Source: JAJDNW01 sp039714495 (GTDB lineage: Bacteria; Desulfobacterota; Desulfobacteria; Desulfobacterales; B30-G6). Taken from it: DNA of 16,773 bases. Numbering within the stretch: position 1 is the first letter of the stretch; every line of letters begins with the position of its first letter. Below, piece by piece: positions 12,300 through 16,773 of the stretch. The stretch is from positions 1-16,773 of the forward strand of contig JBDLJD010000095.1 of the NCBI GenBank assembly GCA_039714495.1, given 5' to 3'. The notes under the pieces are model-generated. The model was not told where the DNA came from, did no database searches, and saw only the letters and a program-made list of their open reading frames with translations. The position numbers and the translations under genes are program-made.

Positions 12300-14342
12300 A
12301 TGCGGCTTCGCTTGATCATATTGGTCCTATCGCTGCTGGCCTTTTTGTCGGCATCCACCGGTGGTTTTCTTTACTATTCATCCCTGCGGCGGGCGGCCTT
12401 CAAGGAGGCCGAACGGCAGGCCAACACCCATATCGAGCTCATCAAGAAAAATCTCTCCTCCTTCCTTTCGGAGAACATCAAACCGGTCAAGGCCCTGGCC
12501 AGTATGGATGAAATGCTGGAAATGCTCGTCCGCCCGAAAAGGGAGGCGCTGATCCGAGCCAATGCGGTGCTGGATCTTTTCAAGGCCTCTCTGGAGGTGG
12601 ATGTGTGTTATTTGATGAACCATGCCGGCACCACCGTGGCCTCTTCCAACCGCAATGCACCGGACAGTTTCGTGGGCAAGAATTTTGCCTTCAGACCCTA
12701 TTTTCAACAGGCCATCCACAGCGCCCCTTCAACGTACCTGGCCCTGGGAACCACCTCTCTCAAAAGGGGGGTTTACTTCAGTTTCCCGGTGTTTGAAAAG
12801 GGTGAGGACATCCCCATCGGTCTCGTGGTGATCAAAGCGTCCATTGACCAGATCGAAAAAAAATTGAGTCTTTCGGGCGATGAAATGATTCTGGTGACGG
12901 ATCCGGCCGGAATCATTTTTATCACCAACAAGAGCCCGTGGCTGTTCCATACACTCCATGAGCTGTCCCCGGAGGAGGCTGCAAGGATTGCCAGTTCCCG
13001 GCAGTTCGGCAAGGGACCCTGGCCCTGGACCGGCCTGCGTTTTGAAGGCGACGTCTCTGCACAGGACGCGGAGGGCAACCGCTATATCGTACATCGCGAA
13101 GATATCGACAATTACCAGGGTTGGCGTTTTCTCCACCTGATAAACGAGCAGGCTATTTCAAAAATGGTGTCAGCCCCGTTTACCCAGGCGGCCGGGCCGG
13201 TTGTCCTGGCATTGTGCATCATGATCGGCCTGTCGGTTTTTGTTCTTTACCGGAAGGCGTCGGGGGAGATATTGCAGAGAAAGGCTGTCGAAAGAGCGCT
13301 GCGCGACAGTGAAGAGCGCTACCGCACCCTTTATCACCACACACCGGCCATGCTCCATTCCATTGACCGGGGGGGGCGTCTGGTCAGCGTCAGCCACTAC
13401 TGGTCGGAGGTTATGGGCTATTCAACAAAAGAGGTGATAGGAAAGCCCCTGGTGGATTTTTTAACGCCTGAAAGCCGTGAGTATGCCGAGCAGGTTGTTT
13501 TGCCCCAATTTTTCAAAAGCGGCTTCTGTAAAGATGTCCCCTATCGTTTCATTAAGAAAAACGGGCAAATTGTCGATATCGTTCTGTCAGCCATCAGCGA
13601 CCACAATACAGACGGGCAGGCCGAACGGTCCCTGGCGGTATCCATTGATGTTACGGACATCAAGGAATTGAAAAAGGCCCAGAATCAGTTGCGGCGCCTC
13701 TCCGCCAGCATTATGGCCAATCAGGAAAAGGAGCGCTCCTATCTTGCCCGGGAGCTGCACGATGAACTCGGTCAGGTGCTGACGGCGCTTAGAATGGATG
13801 CGGTCTGGTTTCAGGAATGCATGCAGGATTCAAATCACAATGGTGCCGAACGGGCGTTGGCCATGTGCAACCTGATCGATAAGACCATTGAAGAGGTACG
13901 CCTGATGGCCATCCGGTTGAGACCAGGCGTGCTGGACCACCTGGGCCTGGTGGATGCGCTGGAGTGGTACACGGCCGATTTTGAAAGGCGTACCGATGTT
14001 TCCTGTGTTTTCGAGCACGGGCGTGTGCCGGATACGGACGAAACCGTGGCAACAGCGGCGTATCGAATCACCCAGGAAGCGTTGACCAATGTGGCGCGGC
14101 ATGCGGCTGCAAAGCATGTGACCGTCAACCTTAAGGCAGATGGAAGCCGGCTGCTCTTGTCCATTGCCGATGACGGGATTGGGTTTGATATGGCAACCCT
14201 GGAGGATTCCGAAGGTCTTGGGGTGGCCGGCATGCGCGAGAGGGCCGCCCTCCTGGGAGGGGAACTGGATATGGAGGCGTCCACAGGAGAGGGGACAACC
14301 GTCTATTTCAGGGTTCCGCTGAATACGAATAACGAGGCCTAA
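12300..14342 (+). CDS. Membrane sensor histidine kinase, dCACHE-PAS-HisKA_3 (DctS/NarX class)
   Basis: A 680-residue sensor kinase. Two membrane helices (about 5-26 and 297-317) enclose a periplasmic dCACHE sensor whose centre (SFVGKNFAFRPYFQQA, 123-138; LALGTTSLKRGVYFSFPV, 147-164) is very like the C4-dicarboxylate sensors DctB/DctS. A PAS domain follows (about 335-455). The dimerisation domain is of the HisKA_3 (NarL-partner) type with phospho-acceptor H487 in ARELHDELGQ. The ATPase has N597 (TQEALTNVARH), DDGIGFD (624-630) and EGLGVAGMRERA (638-649). The start is weakly marked: AAAGGT lies about 14 nt before the ATG. The cognate regulator lies 335 bp downstream. The ligand is probably a small carboxylate, by sensor resemblance only. 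Confidence 0.92.
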   Translation: MRLRLIILVLSLLAFLSASTGGFLYYSSLRRAAFKEAERQANTHIELIKKNLSSFLSENIKPVKALASMDEMLEMLVRPKREALIRANAVLDLFKASLEVDVCYLMNHAGTTVASSNRNAPDSFVGKNFAFRPYFQQAIHSAPSTYLALGTTSLKRGVYFSFPVFEKGEDIPIGLVVIKASIDQIEKKLSLSGDEMILVTDPAGIIFITNKSPWLFHTLHELSPEEAARIASSRQFGKGPWPWTGLRFEGDVSAQDAEGNRYIVHREDIDNYQGWRFLHLINEQAISKMVSAPFTQAAGPVVLALCIMIGLSVFVLYRKASGEILQRKAVERALRDSEERYRTLYHHTPAMLHSIDRGGRLVSVSHYWSEVMGYSTKEVIGKPLVDFLTPESREYAEQVVLPQFFKSGFCKDVPYRFIKKNGQIVDIVLSAISDHNTDGQAERSLAVSIDVTDIKELKKAQNQLRRLSASIMANQEKERSYLARELHDELGQVLTALRMDAVWFQECMQDSNHNGAERALAMCNLIDKTIEEVRLMAIRLRPGVLDHLGLVDALEWYTADFERRTDVSCVFEHGRVPDTDETVATAAYRITQEALTNVARHAAAKHVTVNLKADGSRLLLSIADDGIGFDMATLEDSEGLGVAGMRERAALLGGELDMEASTGEGTTVYFRVPLNTNNEA

Positions 14343-14677
14343 CTATTGGAGACCAGATCTGATCAGTAGGGAGTAAGGGGTAGGCAGTAGGGAGAAATCC
14401 AGGGAAGTCGGCGGTCGGAGGACTTGGAAATTGATTATTCGTTATTGGATATTAGGCATTCGTTTTTTCTGAATATCCAATAATCAATAAAAATGAATCA
14501 CGAAAACACGAAATCCAAAAAGCACGAAATGTTCAGAAATATTTTCGTGTTTTCATTCTTTCGTGATTTCGTGATGGAGGTTTTTAATTCGACGTTGGTT
14601 GTTGGACGTTGAATGTTTCTACATACACATAGCCGTACTTACGAATTGAAGCACTGAGTTTAAGGGGAGCAGGTTGG
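14343..14677. repeat. 335-bp intergenic patchwork of degenerate repeats
   Basis: No gene is seen between the kinase and the response regulator. From left to right there is a direct repeat CAGTAGGGAG (14364-14373 and 14385-14394), then an inverted repeat in which 14472-14488 is the exact complement of 14430-14453 minus a 7-nt insert CGTTATT. A second inverted repeat of the CACGAAA word (14497-14514 against 14558-14575, 16 of 18 paired) encloses a further CACGAAAT/ATTTTCGTG pair. Last comes GACGTTG repeated near 14590-14612. Base composition is unlike the flanking genes. Confidence 0.7.
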
Positions 14678-15316
14678 ATGATAAATGTATTGTTGGCTGA
14701 TGATCACAGTATTGTCAGGGCGGGCTTGTGCCGGATCGTCGAAGAGAGCGGCGACATGGCGGTGGTGGCCGAAGCTTCGGACGGTAGAGAAGCGATCCGG
14801 CTGGTCAGGGAACACCGTCCGGACGTGGCCGTCATCGATATCAGCATGCCCGAGATCGGCGGCCTGGAGGTTATCCATCGTTTGCGGCCCGAGTTTCCAG
14901 ACCTTCCCATACTTGTTCTGACCATGCATGAGGAGCAGCAGTATGCCGTCAGGGTTATCGAGGCCGGTGCCATGGGGTATATCACCAAAAAGTCAGCCCC
15001 GGAACAGCTGGTCACGGCTATCCGCAAAGTGCATGGCGGCACGCGGTTCTTGACCGAGGAGGCGGCCGAGTATCTGGCCCTGCACGTAGCCAAAGGCCAG
15101 ATTGGAAAGTCGCCCCTGGATCTTCTGTCGGCCAGGGAACTGCAGGTGTTGCGGCGGCTGGCGCTCGGGCATACCAACCGTGAAATCGCCCATGCCTACA
15201 ACATCAGCATTAAAACCGTGGATACCTATCGCTTGCGCCTTTTGAAAAAGCTGGCACTACGTAACAACGCCGACCTCTCTCGCTTTGCCATCCAAAATCG
15301 GCTGATAGACGCCTAA
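14678..15316 (+). CDS. Response regulator, NarL/FixJ family
   Basis: A 212-residue transcription regulator. The receiver domain (1-120) has the acidic pair D8-D9, phospho-acceptor D54 in VAVIDISMP, T82 and K104. The LuxR-type helix-turn-helix (about 148-205) contains LSARELQVLRRLALG and the recognition-helix region ISIKTVDTYRLRLLKKL. This output class pairs with HisKA_3 kinases, so the kinase upstream is the expected partner; the spacing of 335 bp suggests the regulator may have its own promoter as well. An AGGGGAG-type site lies about 10 nt before the ATG. The gene is closed by a strong terminator. By analogy with DctR it may activate the TRAP gene that follows. Confidence 0.94.
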   Translation: MINVLLADDHSIVRAGLCRIVEESGDMAVVAEASDGREAIRLVREHRPDVAVIDISMPEIGGLEVIHRLRPEFPDLPILVLTMHEEQQYAVRVIEAGAMGYITKKSAPEQLVTAIRKVHGGTRFLTEEAAEYLALHVAKGQIGKSPLDLLSARELQVLRRLALGHTNREIAHAYNISIKTVDTYRLRLLKKLALRNNADLSRFAIQNRLIDA

Positions 15317-15361
15317 AAACAAATTTTCACCGCTTTTTCAAAGCGGTGAAAATTTGTTTTG
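15316..15361 (+). terminator. Strong hairpin terminator after the response regulator
   Basis: The arms 15316-15336 and 15340-15360 pair perfectly over 21 bp with a TTC loop, starting at the last base of the stop codon and ending in TTTT. The outer A/T pairs supply the U-tract. It isolates the regulator from the TAXI gene. Confidence 0.8.
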
Positions 15362-15399
15362 TAAGAAAAAATATGACAACATAATCAGAATTCATCCAA

Positions 15400-15428
15400 T
15401 TGACGGTATGCTCCTCGTTTAATAGTTT
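15400..15428 (+). promoter_or_regulatory. Predicted promoter of the TAXI binding-protein gene
   Basis: TTGACG (15400-15405) and TAGTTT (15423-15428) with a 17-nt spacer. The -10 keeps only the most conserved T, A and final T. It would give a leader of about 195 nt containing the hairpins listed next. No obvious direct or inverted repeat for the NarL-type regulator was found beside it. Confidence 0.3.
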
Positions 15429-15454
15429 CTAAACTTAGGTAATAAGCTGGATAG

Positions 15455-15597
15455 ACCCCAATGTTGCAACCTTGGGGTAGATTCCAGGCCAGGACCTAAA
15501 AGGCGATGGCCTTATTATCGTTATCGGGTGTGTTCCAAAGACAAACGTGTTTGGAATGCGGTGCAGCCCTATTCCGGGTATAGCGGTTTGGGGAATA
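15455..15597 (+). ncRNA. Hairpin-rich 5' leader, possible structured RNA
   Basis: Four hairpins follow each other: ACCCCAA/TTGGGGT (15455-15461, 15472-15478; loop holding the palindrome GTTGCAAC), AGGCCA/TGGCCT (15486-15491, 15507-15512), TTCCAAA/TTTGGAA (15533-15539, 15550-15556), and TATTCC/GGAATA (15570-15575, 15592-15597). None ends in a T-run. They lie between the predicted promoter and the ribosome site. I do not recognise a known riboswitch class. It may be a stabilising leader, a regulator target or chance pairing. Confidence 0.3.
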
Positions 15598-15630
15598 AAA
15601 GTTTAACCATCAGTACAAGGAGATATGAAA

Positions 15631-16602
15631 ATGAGAAAAAGAACTTTAGGAATGGTTACAGGTATTTGTGTGATACTGGCGATCACCTTTGTCTTTACAG
15701 GCGCATCGTTTGCCAAAGAGAGAATCGTTTTTGGCGGCGGGCCGGCGGGTGGAACCTTCCAGGTGGTTGCCAACGCCGTTCAGGTCTATAAACCTGTCAA
15801 AGACGTAGCAGATTTTTCTGTAAAGGCGCAATCATCGGCCGGTTCGGTGGAAAACCTGAGGAAAACCGATGCAGGCCGCCAGCAGATGAGTGTGGTGTAT
15901 TCCGGTCACGTCTACCTGGGCAGAAACGGAATGATGAAAAACGATACTAAAAAATATGAAAATGTTCTGGCGGTAGCATGGCTTTACGGTGCTCCGGCGC
16001 AGCTGGTTGTGAAAAAAGGTTCCGGAATCAAAAGCGTAAAGGATCTCGCAGGGAAAAAAGTAGGTGTCGGTAATGCCGGTTCAGGCGCGTTTGCCAACTG
16101 TGAGCTGTTCTTCACGCATATGGGCGTATGGGATAAAATCGAAAGAAACGCCATGGGCTACAACGATGCCGCGGCTGCCTTTGGTAACAATCAGCTCGAC
16201 GCTTTCTGGCTCTTCACCGCCTTTCCGAGTGGCGCCGTGATAATGGCCGCCCAGACCAACGACATCGCCCTGCTCGACCTGAGTGCCGATGCCAAGAAAT
16301 CCGGCTTTTATGATAAATACCCCTACTTCGGCAAACTTGCCGTTCCCGCCGGAACGTACCGGGGCGTGGATTATGACGCACCTTCATTCCAGGACAGTGC
16401 CCTGTGGGTGGCCAATACCAAGGTGTCTGCAGATGCTGTTTATAAGCTCTTGTCACTGATTTATACGGATGAGGGACTGGAGCATATGTACGGTCAGAAA
16501 AAAACCTTTAAGAAAATGAGCCTGGAAACCGGCGCCACCAATATCGTGACACCGTTTCATCCGGGCGCTGAAAAGTTCTGGAAGGAAAAAGGCAAATTGT
16601 AA
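15631..16602 (+). CDS. TAXI-family TRAP transporter substrate-binding protein
   Basis: The periplasmic ligand-binding protein of a TRAP transporter of the TAXI type, which delivers its ligand to a large fused membrane permease. A signal peptide (basic start, hydrophobic core, ASFA-K cleavage about 28 residues in) is followed by the family opening IVFGGGPAGGTFQ. Further typical blocks are YSGHVYLGRNGM, the lobe-closing VKDLAGKKVGVGNAGSGA, and the hinge LDAFWLFTAFPSG. Counting from 15631 it has 323 residues, a normal length. AAGGAG at 15617-15622 is 8 nt from the ATG at 15631 but only 2 nt from an in-frame ATG at 15625, so 15631 is preferred. The permease is not in the window. Ligands of this family include glutamate and other carboxylates. 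Confidence 0.9.
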   Translation: MRKRTLGMVTGICVILAITFVFTGASFAKERIVFGGGPAGGTFQVVANAVQVYKPVKDVADFSVKAQSSAGSVENLRKTDAGRQQMSVVYSGHVYLGRNGMMKNDTKKYENVLAVAWLYGAPAQLVVKKGSGIKSVKDLAGKKVGVGNAGSGAFANCELFFTHMGVWDKIERNAMGYNDAAAAFGNNQLDAFWLFTAFPSGAVIMAAQTNDIALLDLSADAKKSGFYDKYPYFGKLAVPAGTYRGVDYDAPSFQDSALWVANTKVSADAVYKLLSLIYTDEGLEHMYGQKKTFKKMSLETGATNIVTPFHPGAEKFWKEKGKL

Positions 16603-16730
16603 AAAATACAGACCCGCGATGCAATGTGCGGGATAGATGCGATGCCTGCTTGAAGACCTAGGTCAAGCCCTGGTTCGTATGGGCATCGAATGCACTGCCT
16701 GTTTATCTTTGTCGCAGGGTCGAATTTTCC

Positions 16731-16772
16731 GGCTTGCCCGTGAAGGGAGCATCCAGCACGGGCAAGCCTTTT
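16731..16772 (+). terminator. Hairpin terminator downstream of the TAXI gene
   Basis: GGCTTGCCCGT (16731-16741) and ACGGGCAAGCC (16758-16768) form an 11-bp stem with a 16-nt loop, followed by TTTT. A smaller hairpin CCCGC/GCGGG (16613-16617, 16628-16632) lies just after the stop codon. The pair may end the transcript, or trim it so that the binding protein is made in excess over a permease encoded further on. Confidence 0.55.
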
Positions 16773-16773
16773 A

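Noticed and set aside
15440..15480. Sigma54 promoter (TGGATAGACCCCAATGTTGCA)
   Set aside because: The GG and GC elements are 17 nt apart rather than the required 12, so the match fails.
16603..16773. tRNA or small RNA gene near GGTTCGTATGGGCATCGAATGC
   Set aside because: No cloverleaf could be drawn; only isolated hairpins are present.
1..16773. CRISPR array, transposase, prophage or integrase genes
   Set aside because: No regularly spaced repeats and no such protein motifs were seen on either strand.

Overview
The window looks like chromosomal DNA of a strictly anaerobic member of the Desulfobacterota (old Deltaproteobacteria, sulfate-reducer-like). The grounds are a DsrE-family gene that reads as a selenoprotein, a perfect FNR/CRP-type operator in front of it, a TAXI-type TRAP binding protein, densely packed genes with ATGA overlaps, and short degenerate intergenic repeats (CACGAAAACACGAAA type, ACAAAGAACACAAAG type). 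The genus assignment is inference; no rRNA or tRNA gene is present.

Region 1 (1-4750, + strand) is a run of small metabolic and stress genes: the 3' part of an ADP-ribosylglycohydrolase/crystallin J1-like gene, a 60-residue helical protein, a metal-dependent amidohydrolase, a four-helix membrane protein overlapping a pirin gene, a half-length VOC module, an unresolved stretch open on both strands, an alkyltransferase-like (Atl) DNA-damage-recognition protein with Trp in place of the reactive Cys, and an SSAT-like GNAT acetyltransferase. It closes with a hairpin terminator.

Region 2 (4795-6780) has a lytic transglycosylase on the minus strand, a 411-bp AT-rich regulatory gap, then the most notable gene. 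This DsrE-like ORF has an in-frame TGA at codon 80 followed by 38 further codons that complete the fold. A perfect 7-bp hairpin with an AGGTT loop sits 15 nt after the TGA, as expected of a bacterial SECIS, and the site reads Sec-Ile-Pro-Cys. A TTGAT-CCGG-ATCAA box lies 54 nt upstream of its start. A CGGC-domain cysteine protein follows, ending in a perfect 40-bp palindrome that serves as a two-way terminator.

Region 3 (6781-9546, - strand) is a gapless hisI-hisG-engB-era operon joining histidine biosynthesis to two ribosome-assembly GTPases, with a plausible promoter near 9682-9710. It is divergent from a class A penicillin-binding protein (PBP1A).

Region 4 (12300-16773, + strand) holds a dCACHE-PAS histidine kinase of the NarL-partner type, a 335-bp patchwork of degenerate repeats, a NarL/FixJ response regulator with a 21-bp terminator stem, a hairpin-rich leader, and a TAXI-family TRAP substrate-binding protein. 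Architecture and order recall the DctS/DctR systems that control TRAP transporters, so this two-component pair probably senses and controls uptake of the ligand bound by the TAXI protein.
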